From G958295935 sp965224235 (GTDB lineage: Bacteria > Chloroflexota > Dehalococcoidia > Lucifugimonadales > Lucifugimonadaceae): a DNA stretch of 64,000 nucleotides. A program made the translations under genes and the position numbers. The notes below the pieces were generated by a model that saw only the letters and a program-made list of their open reading frames with translations, had not been told where the DNA came from and did not search any database. Positions 36,416-46,183 of this stretch are shown here, in pieces (positions within the stretch are counted from its first letter, which is position 1; the number at the start of each line of letters is the position of its first letter). The stretch covers positions 372,001 through 436,000 of the forward strand of contig CBDCYP010000002.1 in NCBI GenBank assembly GCA_965224235.1, read 5' to 3'.

Positions 36416-37985
36416 GGGCGTGTGAATAAAATCCTTATTGCTAGATGGTATTGAGAGGCTGATTCCCGGACAATAGTGGTCATCCATATCGACGAGGTAA
36501 AGGCATGAGTGAAGAGACGCTGTTCGGACTGCCGGCCATTGAGGAGAAGCGAGCGCCTGCGCCAACGAGTCCAGGTGAAACGGCCCGGGCGCTGCGGCCG
36601 GTGCGGAATCATCCTGAGTGGCCGGTAGTGGATCTGGAATCGCGGTTGCCTCAAGAGCATCGGGCCCGTGTTAAATGGAGTTTATTGGAGAGGTTGGACC
36701 TGCCGGCGTTTTAATCGCCGGTCAAGGCGCCAGAGAATCGGCCCGGCTGTCCAACGACGGATCCCAAGGCTCTGCTTGCATTGTGGCTGCTGGCTACGGT
36801 TGACGGTATAGGAAGCGCCCGCCGGCTGGCTGGAGCGTTTGTGCCAGGAGCACGATGCCTACCGTTGGATGAGGGGGAACGTACCTATCAACTATCACAG
36901 GCTCTATGACTTCCGGGTAGTTCATCTGGAAGTGTTGGACGGCCTTTTGACCCAGATCATAGGGTCCCTGATGGCCGCAGGAGCGGTCCGGCTGGAGTGT
37001 GTGGCTCAAGACGGGATGCGGGTGCGAGCGAGCGCCGGCGCTGCATCCATTCGTGGTGATCGGGGATCGAAGATGTGTCTCGAGAAGGCGCGGGCACAGG
37101 TGGAGCGGCTGGCGCAGGAGCGTTAGCGACCCGACCCCGGTGCGACGCGGCGGGAACGGGTCCGGGAGGCGCTGTCGTACTTACCCGGGCCCAAGCGAAG
37201 AAGGAACGCCAACTGCACACCAGGGCGACGGATCAGCCTCCCTGGGTTACGAAGGCGCGAGTATCCTCCACAGACCTTCCAGGCAACGGCTATGAAGGTA
37301 CCGGATGGTGACTTTCGGCCAGCCTGCCACGTCGAATTGGTCACCGATTACGCCAGTGAGATCATCGGCGGAGTAGCGGTTGCCTCGGCGGGTACGGGTG
37401 CAGGGCAAGCGGCGCCTATGGAGGAGCAACTGGTCAGGCGGACGGGCCGGCGCCCTGAGTCCTACCTGATGGACGGGGGCTTCGCTACCCGGGAGGACAT
37501 CACTGCTCTGGAGCAACGGGGAGTGTGTGTATGCGCCGGTGAGGTTGCCCCGGAATAAGCTCGAACGGGAGCGTTACGATCCCGGCTACGGGGACGGGCC
37601 GGATGTGATGGGGTGGCGTCAACGGATGGCCACCGGTGAGGCCAAAGCCATATACAGGGAGCTGGGGTCAGTGGCGGAGTGGACGAACGCCCAGGTTCAT
37701 CTTCATGGAGTGAGCCAATTCAACGTACGTCGAATTACCAAAATCACCAGCGTTATGCTCCTTGTCGCTGTGGCCCACAACCTCCTGCGTTGGGGGGTTG
37801 ATGGGTTAGGCGGACACAGCGGGGAATCTCCTGACTCCCGGGGCGACCCCCCGAAATTGGCCAAAGCTCTATCGCAAAATTCCCTACTTAAACAAACAGT
37901 CGACCCGGTGAAAGTTTCACTGGGCGCTTTCCGCCACCAACATGCCGATCAACAGCAACGGAACCTCAAAACACTCACATCCTCT
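36416..37985 (+). mobile_element. Decayed third copy of the tandem IS1182-type element
   Basis: Both ends are recognisable: GGGCGTGTGAATAAA at 36416 and ACTCACATCCTCT ending at 37985. The orientation is opposite to the pair at 25.8-28.9 kb. Many substitutions and indels separate it from them, so it is an older insertion. Confidence 0.85.
36505..37800 (+). pseudogene. Degenerate IS1182-type transposase
   Basis: Pieces in three frames follow the intact transposase in order: MSEETLFGLPAIEEK to LLERLDLPAF then a stop, CQEHDAYRWMRGNVPINYHR, RMGRGNG-type linker remnants, YLMDGGFATREDITALEQRG, then AIYRELGSVAEWTNAQVHLHG. At least one stop and several frameshifts prevent expression. Confidence 0.85.
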
Positions 37986-38283
37986 CAGAATGACATGTGT
38001 CGAGGTTACGCAAAGGTCTCTTTTTTTAGGGAACGACGGGGTTTTACACGGGGATAACGCCGAGGGGCCAGCTTTATGGGGCAATGCCTCGAGATTGCCC
38101 GATGGGCAGGGTCCTGGCGGCAACTCGGGCGCTGCGTAGGGCGTAGTACCAATGCCCCGGTTCCCAAACGCACCATGTAGAGGTGTCTCTTTTGGGCGCC
38201 TTGGCGAGACGCGGAACATCGCCAATTTTCCACCCACCAGTCCCGCGAGGAATGACGATTAGCAGGTTTCGTTGAAAATGCGG
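37986..38283. other. Intergenic stretch with repeat fragments
   Basis: CAGAATGACATGTGTCGAGG and TTACGCAAAGGTCTC (about 37986-38022) recur inverted at about 47218-47262. No gene found up to the end of the YihY-like gene. Confidence 0.4.
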
Positions 38284-39297
38284 TTAGGGCCGACCTACCG
38301 GGCGGCCGGCTGGACCGTCCTCCTTGCCGCCATAGCGTGTCGGGGCCCTTGTGGGGGCAACCGAAGGGAAGTCGGGTAGCGTAGACATCCCCCTGATGCG
38401 TTCGAGGTTTATCGACAACGACTCGTTATGCCGTTTGTGCGTCATCGCTGCCTTGTAGAAAACGTACCGCGAAGTCAACTGCGCGCCCACCAGCAAAATG
38501 ATCGCCGAAACGTACACCCATGCCATCAGGACGATCACTGCGTTAACCGCGCCGTAGATATTCGTGGCAGTGTCAAAGTTCTGCAGGTAGAACAAGAATG
38601 CCGACTTGCAAAGTTCAAACGCCACCGTTCCTGCCAGAGCGGTTGGCCACACGTCGCTGAACTTGAGCTTGGTGTTCGGCAACCACCAGTAGAGAATCGT
38701 GAACACCGAGAACGTCAGGATCGGCGGCACGGCAACCGCCATACGCCGCCACAGGGCAGGGTCCGCTATCACGGCATCGGGCGCCAGGAATGCGCTGATC
38801 TGCTGGAAGAAGCTCAGCATCCCCGTGGTGAACACCGAACCGAACAGAAGCATCGCCGCGCCGCACATCAGCGCGAAGTCCATCGCCCGCTCCGTCAGAA
38901 ACGGCCGTGTTCGATGAATGCCCCATATGTTATTGATGCTCTTGCGAATCGACCCAAACACCGCGGTCGATGTCCAGAAAAGTCCCAGCGCAGCCAAAAT
39001 GGTGACCAATGTGCGGTCGGCAGACAGGGACTCAATGACCTCAAGGATCGTGTCGCCGCTTTCGGACAGAATGGGGATTTGGCGCTGCAAGCCCTCTATC
39101 AGCTGCTCCTTGAACTCTCCGATGCCCACTACGAAACCGAACACCGATATGAGCGCCAACATGAGCGGGAAGAGCGAAAAGAGCGAGTAGAAAGAAATTG
39201 CGGCCGCGCTGTAAGGGCCGTTCTTGTCCAGGAACTCGTTGAAGTTGCTCGCGCAGAAGCTTATGAACTGCACGAACCAGTATCTAATGGTTCGCAT
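38284..39297 (-). CDS. YihY/BrkB-family inner-membrane protein
   Basis: The 337-residue protein has about six membrane helices and the family's opening 'GPYSAAAISFYSLFSLFPLML', followed by 'LFWTSTAVFGSIRKSINNIW' and the late 'YGAVNAVIVLMAWVYVSAI'. The C-terminal 60 residues are hydrophilic and Pro-rich. These proteins were once called RNase BN by mistake; their role is unknown, possibly transport or envelope integrity. It is separated by 95 bases from the methyltransferase gene upstream. Confidence 0.9.
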   Translation of the reverse strand: MRTIRYWFVQFISFCASNFNEFLDKNGPYSAAAISFYSLFSLFPLMLALISVFGFVVGIGEFKEQLIEGLQRQIPILSESGDTILEVIESLSADRTLVTILAALGLFWTSTAVFGSIRKSINNIWGIHRTRPFLTERAMDFALMCGAAMLLFGSVFTTGMLSFFQQISAFLAPDAVIADPALWRRMAVAVPPILTFSVFTILYWWLPNTKLKFSDVWPTALAGTVAFELCKSAFLFYLQNFDTATNIYGAVNAVIVLMAWVYVSAIILLVGAQLTSRYVFYKAAMTHKRHNESLSINLERIRGMSTLPDFPSVAPTRAPTRYGGKEDGPAGRPVGRP

Positions 39298-39392
39298 TGG
39301 GGAAGCCTAATTTGTCCTGACGCGAATCCTCAGGTGGTCGGCGCAAGCAATTGTCCCACACTCGCGCCGCCGCGCCGCGGTCGTCGCTATCC

Positions 39393-40433
39393 CTAACCGA
39401 GTTTGCCCGAACGGTAGGCGGAGATATAGTTCATGCAGAAGTCGTCTTCGCCGCGCAGAAGCTCCAGCGTGAATTTGACGGGCGGCGACTCCATGTCAAG
39501 GGCCATGACCCGTCTTAGTTTCGTCTCGACCGGATTGATGATGCCGCTGTCGACTCCGTAGTCGAGCGCCTCGCGCAGAAACACGTCGTTGATCAATCTG
39601 CGCTTCGGAAGCCCAAACGACAGGTTGCTCATGCCGCCCGTGAGGTGGATCTCTTCGCCAAAGATCCGCCGGACCTCCTGCATCGCCTCCAGATAGTGAA
39701 GCCCGTATTCGCCGGACACCGATATCGGGAACACGAGGCCATCCACAAAGATGTCCGACTTCTCGATGCCCCTGGACAGCGCTGCTTCGACTATCTCGCC
39801 GATGTTCTGCACGCGCTCCTCAGCGTTGGACGGCATGCCGTCGACACTGGCAGCAGTAAGTATCACGCGGGCGTTGTGCTCAATCGCCAGATCGAGCGCG
39901 TCGATCCGCTCAAGCGCAACTGAGTTAAGGAGCGGCCGGCCGGCTGACCCGTCATAGGCCTCGAGTCCAGCCGCGATGATGTCGGAGTTCGAAGAATCGA
40001 TGCTGAGGGGCGCCGGCGACACGCTCTGCGTAGTCTCCACAAGCCATCGCATGGAGGCGATCTGTTCGCCGAGCTTGTAAGACGCCTCGTCCACGTTGAG
40101 GTCAAGGTAGCAGGCCCCGGCCGCGACCTGCCGCCGGACCTCACGGCCAATGTACGCGACGCCCTGCTCACGTTCGTCTCCGTCCCCGTGCAGACCCTTC
40201 CACACCGCAATCATGAAGTGCTTCAGGTTGCCCTGCTCGTAGGGCTGCGTACGGGTGAAGTGGTCTGGAACGGTCAGGCGCCGCACCGTACCGTTTTCAT
40301 CTTTGTACACAACCGCCTCGACGCCGTCGGGAAGGGTGGTAGCGCGTCGGCCGTTACGGCGTACCACGCGGGTGGCGTGGATGTTCTCGCCGATCGTGAT
40401 GAACTGCTCTGGAGAGGTGATTGTTCTTGGCAT
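39393..40433 (-). CDS. Methyltetrahydrofolate methyltransferase (pterin-binding domain protein)
   Basis: The 346-residue protein has a pterin-binding TIM barrel like AcsE and the folate domain of MetH: IGENIHATR at the start, YLDLNVDEASY, SIDSSNSDIIAAGL, PLLNSV, and a late 'LTGGMSNLSFGLPKRRLIND', which contains the N that hydrogen-bonds the folate. It moves the methyl of CH3-THF to a corrinoid acceptor. The gene is 172 bases after an MTHF-reductase-like gene running the same way. The start at ATG 40433 (MPRTITSPEQF) is preferred to an upstream TTG. Confidence 0.85.
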   Translation of the reverse strand: MPRTITSPEQFITIGENIHATRVVRRNGRRATTLPDGVEAVVYKDENGTVRRLTVPDHFTRTQPYEQGNLKHFMIAVWKGLHGDGDEREQGVAYIGREVRRQVAAGACYLDLNVDEASYKLGEQIASMRWLVETTQSVSPAPLSIDSSNSDIIAAGLEAYDGSAGRPLLNSVALERIDALDLAIEHNARVILTAASVDGMPSNAEERVQNIGEIVEAALSRGIEKSDIFVDGLVFPISVSGEYGLHYLEAMQEVRRIFGEEIHLTGGMSNLSFGLPKRRLINDVFLREALDYGVDSGIINPVETKLRRVMALDMESPPVKFTLELLRGEDDFCMNYISAYRSGKLG

Positions 40434-40605
40434 GGTTAACCGGAGTTTCGGTGTGACTCGATCGTCGCTGTTCAACTGCGAAGGTCAAGGCGGTCGCGCA
40501 AACCAATCATTCTACCCACCACGCAACGAACAGCGGCGCAAGGTAATTTGCGCGATGCGCCATAAGCGTCACTCCTGCCCGCCTGCCCGCGCGTGAACCG
40601 GCCAT

Positions 40606-42189
40606 TCATCCCCCGGGAAGCTCGTCCGGGTCGGACGCAGGAGCACCGTGATGGTCGCGGCCCAGAAACGTATTCGCCCAGGCAGACGTGCCTTTAAGCG
40701 CCGAGTCCCTGAGGACAATCGGCCGCTCCAGCATACGCCGCTCGTGCCCATGCGGCTTGAGCCGGTCGTACGCCCTGAGCCAGATGCAGTCCTTGTCCAA
40801 TACCTCGCACTTGCCCGCCCGGGTTCCTCCGCATGGCCCGTTCCTCTGGTTCTTTACACATTGTGATTCCGGGCAAAGGTACGCTATGTCCGGCAGCGAG
40901 CAGTCCCCGCAGTCCTGGCAACCGTAGATCGGTACTTTCGACGCTTGCTCAACGGCGTGGGCCAGCCTCGAGACCCGCCCGGATTTTTCGACGATGGAAT
41001 ACAGACCCTTGCCCACCTTAAAGCCGATTGATCCGCTTTCAAATACCTGGGAGTGAACCAACCGGCCGAGATGGTACGCGGGAGACTGGGTCAACTTGCC
41101 CCTCAGTCGGGCAGACGTTGATTTTGACGCCACATATGTCCGACTGACCTCGTCACTGCTCAAACCCTTGTTCTCACCCTGCTCGAAGTAGTAGAACTCG
41201 TCCGGCTGGGGGAAAGCGGTTTCTGCCGCAAAGGTCTTCCAGTCGCCGGCGCTGAAAGACCGCTCCATTTCGAGGATTTTGCGGAGCCTCGCCAGGCGTA
41301 ATCGGCCCGAGATGTACGCTCCTCGATAGCCCAGACCCTTCAACACCGCTATCTGCCTGGCAGCCAGTTCGTCGAAGAACGCCCGGCCGCGATCTTCCGA
41401 CCTGGCCTGCTCCTGTGCGATCCCCTTGAGTTCGTCGCTGACCGCCACACCCGGAATACCCCATCGGTTGAAAAACCCCGCTGCAGGTCCCGACAGCACG
41501 AACACAGAGCCCATAAGCGGCACATCGAAGCCGCTTGAACTTACGTATCGCCGGAGTTCATCCAGCTTGCGGGAATCGTATCCGATCTGCGCTATAGCGT
41601 ATCGGGCGCCAGTGCGAACTTTGAGGTCGAGCTTGAAGTACTGCGTCATAAGCTCGCCCTCGGTCTTTTTGAACGGGTTGACCGCCGCGCCCGGGTAGAA
41701 ACCGGTCGGTTCGAGCCTCGATACTTTTCGCGACGGTTGCCCTGCCTGCTTTTTCAGCCCCTGGTTCATCTGCCGGATCATCTCGAGCAGCCCCACCGAG
41801 TCGGTATCGAACACGGGCGCGGCTTGGCCGCCAAGGCCTTCCGCCGGATAGTCGCCGCTTAATGCAAGTACATTTGTCAACCCGGCGCTACCCAACGCCC
41901 ACAACCTGCTCTCAAGGCTATTGCGGTTGTAGTCCTTGCAGGAGACGTTGATCACTACCTCCATACCCTGGCCGAGCAGGTCCTGGCCGAGTACTTCGGG
42001 CCGAACGTGGGGATTGCCTCCGGGGTTGTCGGTGATGAATGCAACGTCGGCGTCGCCGGCGTCGGCGAGGCTGCGGGCCATTCGGGACACGCGGCGGGCG
42101 TCTTCCTCCATGGCCAGCCCGCGTGAAGTTTCGAGTTCCACCGCGATAAGAAACCGTTCCGTCTTCTCAAGAACGTCGCGCAGGGTCAT
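40606..42189 (-). CDS. Methylenetetrahydrofolate reductase with C-terminal Cys-rich domain
   Basis: The first 300 residues form a MetF-type barrel (FLIAVELETSRG, NVLALSGDYPAEG, and the 'IGYDSRKLDELRRY' region). The last 100 carry the MTHFR_C-type Cys cluster: CQDCGDC, CPESQCVKNQRNGPCGGT and CEVLDKDC, likely binding zinc or Fe-S. This two-domain form (527 residues) is found in bacteria with an acetyl-CoA-pathway methyl branch and related one-carbon routes. Start at ATG 42189 has GGGAG upstream. It precedes the methyltransferase gene, so CH2-THF to CH3-THF to corrinoid transfer is a sensible unit. Confidence 0.87.
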   Translation of the reverse strand: MTLRDVLEKTERFLIAVELETSRGLAMEEDARRVSRMARSLADAGDADVAFITDNPGGNPHVRPEVLGQDLLGQGMEVVINVSCKDYNRNSLESRLWALGSAGLTNVLALSGDYPAEGLGGQAAPVFDTDSVGLLEMIRQMNQGLKKQAGQPSRKVSRLEPTGFYPGAAVNPFKKTEGELMTQYFKLDLKVRTGARYAIAQIGYDSRKLDELRRYVSSSGFDVPLMGSVFVLSGPAAGFFNRWGIPGVAVSDELKGIAQEQARSEDRGRAFFDELAARQIAVLKGLGYRGAYISGRLRLARLRKILEMERSFSAGDWKTFAAETAFPQPDEFYYFEQGENKGLSSDEVSRTYVASKSTSARLRGKLTQSPAYHLGRLVHSQVFESGSIGFKVGKGLYSIVEKSGRVSRLAHAVEQASKVPIYGCQDCGDCSLPDIAYLCPESQCVKNQRNGPCGGTRAGKCEVLDKDCIWLRAYDRLKPHGHERRMLERPIVLRDSALKGTSAWANTFLGRDHHGAPASDPDELPGG

Positions 42190-42367
42190 GTTGGATGCTC
42201 CCAAAATGGGATTGCCGCCCGTTTGAGCTATAAGACTCACCAGTTCAAAAGGTTAGCAGGCGGGAAGACGTTTAAACTGATTGCCCGGAACCCGGCGCGT
42301 TTTGCACGTCGCCGGACTCTCAATGACGTGAATCCGGCATATTCAGTCGTTTATCAGGTTCAGGCGC

Positions 42368-43831
42368 TTGTCAAAAAAATTCCAGTTACGCCCTGGTGAC
42401 ATCGTCGCACGCAGGCCGCGGTCTGCCGAAATTGCGCCAGTTCGGGTACACACAGATACGCGGACCGTTTCAATGAGGGGTCCCACGTCTCCCATGTTGT
42501 TGGTGTACGGCTTCCTCGGGCTGGTAGTACTGGGAACGGCGCTGCTTATCCTGCCCATGTCGAATGTGGAAGGCGGCTTTACCCCCTTCACCCAGGCCCT
42601 GTTCACCTGTGTCTCCGCGGTGACCGTAACCGGCCTCATTGTGGTCGACACCGCAGAGGCGTGGACCGGTTTCGGGCAGGTCGTCATACTCGGGCTGGTT
42701 TTCGTCGGCGGTCTGGGATTCATGACCGGCGCCGCGTTCATCGTAGTTGTCGCGGGCCAACGGCTCTCCCTGTCAAACAGGTTAATCATCATGGAAGGCC
42801 TTGGCGGCGGGCAGCTCGGCGCGGTCACGTCGCTTGTCCGGAACATCGTAATCGTCTCCATCCTCATTCAGGCGGCCGGAGCGGTGGCGCTGTTTCTCCG
42901 CTGGTACGTCTTCGGCGAGTTATGGGCCGGGATCACCTTGCCCGACGTTATTTGGCACAGCATCTTCCACAGCATCACCGGATTTAACAACTCGGGAATC
43001 GAGGTGCTGCCGGACGCACGCCTCGGCGGCGGATCGAGCCTCGAACCATTCAGGAGCGACGTGCCGGTCCTCGCCATCATGGGGTCGCTAATCGTAACGG
43101 GCGGGCTTGGATATGTTGTCCTGCGAGACCTCGTCACACTGCGCCGATTCGGTAAGTTTCGACTTGAGACGAAACTGATCCTGGTCGGGACTGTGGCGCT
43201 GATCCTGGTAGGGGCGGGTGTTTTCCTCTTAAGCGAGTGGAGAAACAGGGAACTTGAGGGCGGCGTTGCCATCCGTACACGGCTTGGTGACGCGTTTTTT
43301 CACTCCGTGAGCGCGCGCACCGCGGGGTTTTCCACGTTCGACTACAACCTGATGCACGGAAGCAACGCGCTGCCTACCGAGGCCTTGATGTTCGTCGGCG
43401 GAGCTTCGGCGTCGACTGCCGGCGGGATCAAGATCAACACCTTCATGGTGGTCTTGTTTGCCATCGTCGCAAACGTCAGAGGGCGCACCAACGTAACGGC
43501 GTTCGGCCGCGAAATACCGTTAGGCAACGTGCGCCGCGCCTTCGTGGTAACGCTAGTGGCGGTGTTCGTTCTGGTCTTCTTTTCGTATCTGCTGATCGCG
43601 GTTCAAGACACTTTGCCATTCCGCGCCGCGCTATTCGAGTCCGTATCGGCGTTCGCCACCGTTGGCCTCTCGATGGGCATCACAGATCAACTGAACGAAC
43701 CCGCCAGGGTGATCGTGGTCGTCGCCATGTTCCTCGGGCGGCTCGGACCGTTGACCTTGGCGCTTCTAATGACAGGACGGGGAGCGCAGGAGCGCATTCG
43801 GCTAACGCAGGATGCGGTTAGAATTGGCTAA
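42368..43831 (+). CDS. trkH: Potassium uptake protein TrkH/KtrB family
   Basis: The 487-residue membrane protein has four M1-P-M2 repeats with selectivity-filter loops visible as AVTVTGLIV, SITGFNNSG, SARTAGFST and FATVGLSMG. The intramembrane loop follows 'GGASASTAGGIK'. It forms a dimeric K+ channel gated by RCK proteins in the cytoplasm. The start is a TTG at 42368. Two full RCK proteins, one half-length RCK protein and a Usp follow it. Confidence 0.93.
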   Translation: MSKKFQLRPGDIVARRPRSAEIAPVRVHTDTRTVSMRGPTSPMLLVYGFLGLVVLGTALLILPMSNVEGGFTPFTQALFTCVSAVTVTGLIVVDTAEAWTGFGQVVILGLVFVGGLGFMTGAAFIVVVAGQRLSLSNRLIIMEGLGGGQLGAVTSLVRNIVIVSILIQAAGAVALFLRWYVFGELWAGITLPDVIWHSIFHSITGFNNSGIEVLPDARLGGGSSLEPFRSDVPVLAIMGSLIVTGGLGYVVLRDLVTLRRFGKFRLETKLILVGTVALILVGAGVFLLSEWRNRELEGGVAIRTRLGDAFFHSVSARTAGFSTFDYNLMHGSNALPTEALMFVGGASASTAGGIKINTFMVVLFAIVANVRGRTNVTAFGREIPLGNVRRAFVVTLVAVFVLVFFSYLLIAVQDTLPFRAALFESVSAFATVGLSMGITDQLNEPARVIVVVAMFLGRLGPLTLALLMTGRGAQERIRLTQDAVRIG

Positions 43832-43903
43832 CCGTTTGACGGCGCCATGCAAAGATGGCGCGTTGCCCCGATCACATAAGATGCTCATCCAGGTAACACC
43901 CGC

Positions 43904-44560
43904 ATGAAACAACAGGTGATGGTAATTGGATTGGGCCGCTTCGGCTCAAACGTAGCGCGCACCTTGTACCAACTCGGACACGACGTCATGGCGATCGACC
44001 GCGATGAAGAGTTGGTCCAGCCCATGATGGGCGAGGTGACCTACGCACTCCGGGGCGACGCTACGCAAGAGGCCGTGCTAAGAGAGATGGGCGTGCAGAA
44101 TTTCGACATAGCCATCGTAGCTATCGGCTCGGACGTCGAGGCAAGCATCATGGTAAGCGTGCTCCTCAAAACACTGAACGTGCCGTACATCGCCGCCCGT
44201 GCGCACAGCTTCCTGCACGGCAACACACTCGAACGGATCGGCTGCGACAGGGTCATCCACCTTGAAGAGGAGGGGGGCCGGCGGCTGGCGCACTCCCTGT
44301 TCAATCCAGACGTGCAAGAGTACCTGGAGGTCGCAGGCGCCTTTGGCATCAGCAGGATCGCAGTGCCTGACCGATTCAAGAGTATGACGCTCAGTGAAGC
44401 GGGGTTTGCCGGTGCGAGGGACAAATACGGCGTTAGCGTCATCGCATTGCGAAGGGGAGAGGAGATTATCTTGAGCCCCGACCCCAATGAAACGATGAAG
44501 CCTGGCGACGCCCTGGTACTGGCCGGACCGGACGAACTGGTTCGGCGAATAACCGACTGA
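43904..44560 (+). CDS. trkA: TrkA-type RCK regulator of K+ uptake (N + C domains)
   Basis: The 218-residue protein has a Rossmann RCK-N domain with G9-L-G11-x-x-G14 and D32 at the end of strand 2, then an RCK-C domain (about 140-218) ending GDALVLAGPDEL. Such proteins form the octameric ring that gates TrkH/KtrB in response to ATP, ADP or NAD(H). It lies 72 bases after trkH. Confidence 0.93.
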   Translation: MKQQVMVIGLGRFGSNVARTLYQLGHDVMAIDRDEELVQPMMGEVTYALRGDATQEAVLREMGVQNFDIAIVAIGSDVEASIMVSVLLKTLNVPYIAARAHSFLHGNTLERIGCDRVIHLEEEGGRRLAHSLFNPDVQEYLEVAGAFGISRIAVPDRFKSMTLSEAGFAGARDKYGVSVIALRRGEEIILSPDPNETMKPGDALVLAGPDELVRRITD

Positions 44561-44581
44561 TCTACAATTCGGACCCGACTA

Positions 44582-45061
44582 ATGGCTACTCGGAAAATAA
44601 TGGCCTTGACGACCGGAGATGCGTCGGACCGGGGAGTTGTGGACCACGCCGCCAACGCTGCCCGAATGGCCCACGGCGAGTTATTGGTGGTATACGTCAT
44701 CAAGATGAACCGGTCTTTGCCGGTCGACGCGGAGGTTAAGGAACAGGTAGAGCTCGGTGAACACGTGCTTAAACAGGCCGAACGGACAGCCCGGCTACCC
44801 AAAAACTCCTTCGGCGCCCAGTTGCTCCAGGCACGCGAAATTGGCCCCGCCGTCATCCACGAAGCCGCGATTCGAGACGTCGACGAAATCGTTATAGGCA
44901 TGTCCTACCCCGAACAGACCGGCAAATTTTCTCTGGACGACGACATACACTACGTACTCGAACACGCGGCCAGCCGCGTTATTCTTCTCCGCGAGTCGCC
45001 GCAGGTACTAGCGGAGCCGGAAGAACCGGCCCGTCTCGCCATGAATGTGGCCCGCTCATGA
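44582..45061 (+). CDS. Universal stress protein (UspA family)
   Basis: The 159-residue protein has the Usp fold: KIMALTTGDA at strand 1, a helix, 'LLVVYVIKM', and a late nucleotide-loop region VIGMSYPEQTGKF-S. The ATP-binding G-2x-G-9x-G-S/T is only partly kept, so ATP binding is uncertain. It lies between two TrkA-type genes, 21 bases after the first; Usp proteins are known to associate with K+ transport systems. Confidence 0.83.
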   Translation: MATRKIMALTTGDASDRGVVDHAANAARMAHGELLVVYVIKMNRSLPVDAEVKEQVELGEHVLKQAERTARLPKNSFGAQLLQAREIGPAVIHEAAIRDVDEIVIGMSYPEQTGKFSLDDDIHYVLEHAASRVILLRESPQVLAEPEEPARLAMNVARS

Positions 45062-45089
45062 TGCGCCTTCACGCCAGAAAATACGAAAC

Positions 45090-45503
45090 ATGAACGTGAT
45101 AATCGTAGGCGCAGGCAAGACCGGCGCAAGGCTCGCGTCGTGGTTTGCGAACCACAGCCACGTCGTCACCCTCATAGAGGCCAATCTGTCGCGCATCGAA
45201 GCGTTGCAGACCCAGAATATCGAGTCCGGCGCCATAAGCGTCGTAGAAGGTGACGGCGCCGACCGCGTATATCTCGAAATGGCCGGAATCCATAACGCCG
45301 ACATGTTCATCGCAGTCACCGGCCGCGATACGTTGAACGGTCTGGCGGTTCAACGAGCCCTTCACGAGTACCGGGTCCCCAACATCCTCATGTGCGCACG
45401 CGACGAAGACCTGCGAATCCTGTATGAATCGATGGGCATCAAGGCAATTAGCCCAACACAACTGACGGTGGAGAGCATCGTGTCGGGCATTCCGGCCGAG
45501 TGA
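45090..45503 (+). CDS. Single-domain RCK-N (TrkA-N) protein
   Basis: The 137-residue protein has only the NAD-binding RCK-N domain (VGAGKTG at 6-12, E29 at the end of strand 2) and no RCK-C domain. Its start at ATG 45090 follows the Usp stop by 28 bases. It probably works with the full-length RCK proteins either side in the K+ channel gating ring, perhaps as a heteromer. Confidence 0.85.
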   Translation: MNVIIVGAGKTGARLASWFANHSHVVTLIEANLSRIEALQTQNIESGAISVVEGDGADRVYLEMAGIHNADMFIAVTGRDTLNGLAVQRALHEYRVPNILMCARDEDLRILYESMGIKAISPTQLTVESIVSGIPAE

Positions 45504-45517
45504 GAGGGGTATAGCCG

Positions 45518-46183
45518 TTGTACATCGTGATCGCGGGAGCTGGCCGCACCGGCGAGTCCATCGCAGCGGCCCTGATCGCCGGCGGGCACGAGGCGTTCGT
45601 CCTTGACCGTGATCCTGCGCGGATCGCCGCCATACGGTCGCGGCTCGGCAGCGTCGCGGCCGTCGGGGATGTCGCTTCCATGTCGTGCCTCAACGATGCC
45701 GGTATGTCGAGGGCGTCCGTCGTGGTGGCGGCTACCGAGTCAGATGAGGACAATCTCGCCGTTTGCCAACTCGCAAGGAAAAACTTCGATGTCCCCAAGT
45801 CGATCGCCCTGGCGCACCGCCCCGAAAATGCCCGTCTCTTTGAAGTGTGCGGCGTCGACATCGTAGTCAGCAGCACCGATCTGGTCATCTCCAGCGTGGC
45901 CTCATCACTCCCCGCGCACCCTCTCGTCAATTTGATGCTGATACGGGATCGAGGGCTGGTGATCGTAGCCGTGACGATTCCTGCGGGCGCCGTGGCCACC
46001 GGAAAGGCCCTGCGAGATGTTGCAATCCCCTACGGGTCGAACATCGTACTCATCATTGGACAGGCCGGCCCGCCCGCAACCCCAACGCCGGACACGGTTC
46101 TGGTGGGCGACACCCTGACCATCGCGCTATGCCCGGCCGATTCGACGACCGCTCTCTGGGAAGCGCTGACTGAGATGCGATAG
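45518..46183 (+). CDS. Second TrkA-type RCK protein (N + C domains)
   Basis: The 221-residue protein starts at TTG 45518 (YIVIAGAGRTGES) with GAGAGGGG upstream. It has the G7-x-G9-x-x-G12 motif and a C-terminal RCK-C domain (LVNLMLIRDRGLVIVAV to the end). It is the third RCK gene after trkH. Its stop is directly followed by the pheA ATG, so they are cotranscribed. Confidence 0.9.
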   Translation: MYIVIAGAGRTGESIAAALIAGGHEAFVLDRDPARIAAIRSRLGSVAAVGDVASMSCLNDAGMSRASVVVAATESDEDNLAVCQLARKNFDVPKSIALAHRPENARLFEVCGVDIVVSSTDLVISSVASSLPAHPLVNLMLIRDRGLVIVAVTIPAGAVATGKALRDVAIPYGSNIVLIIGQAGPPATPTPDTVLVGDTLTIALCPADSTTALWEALTEMR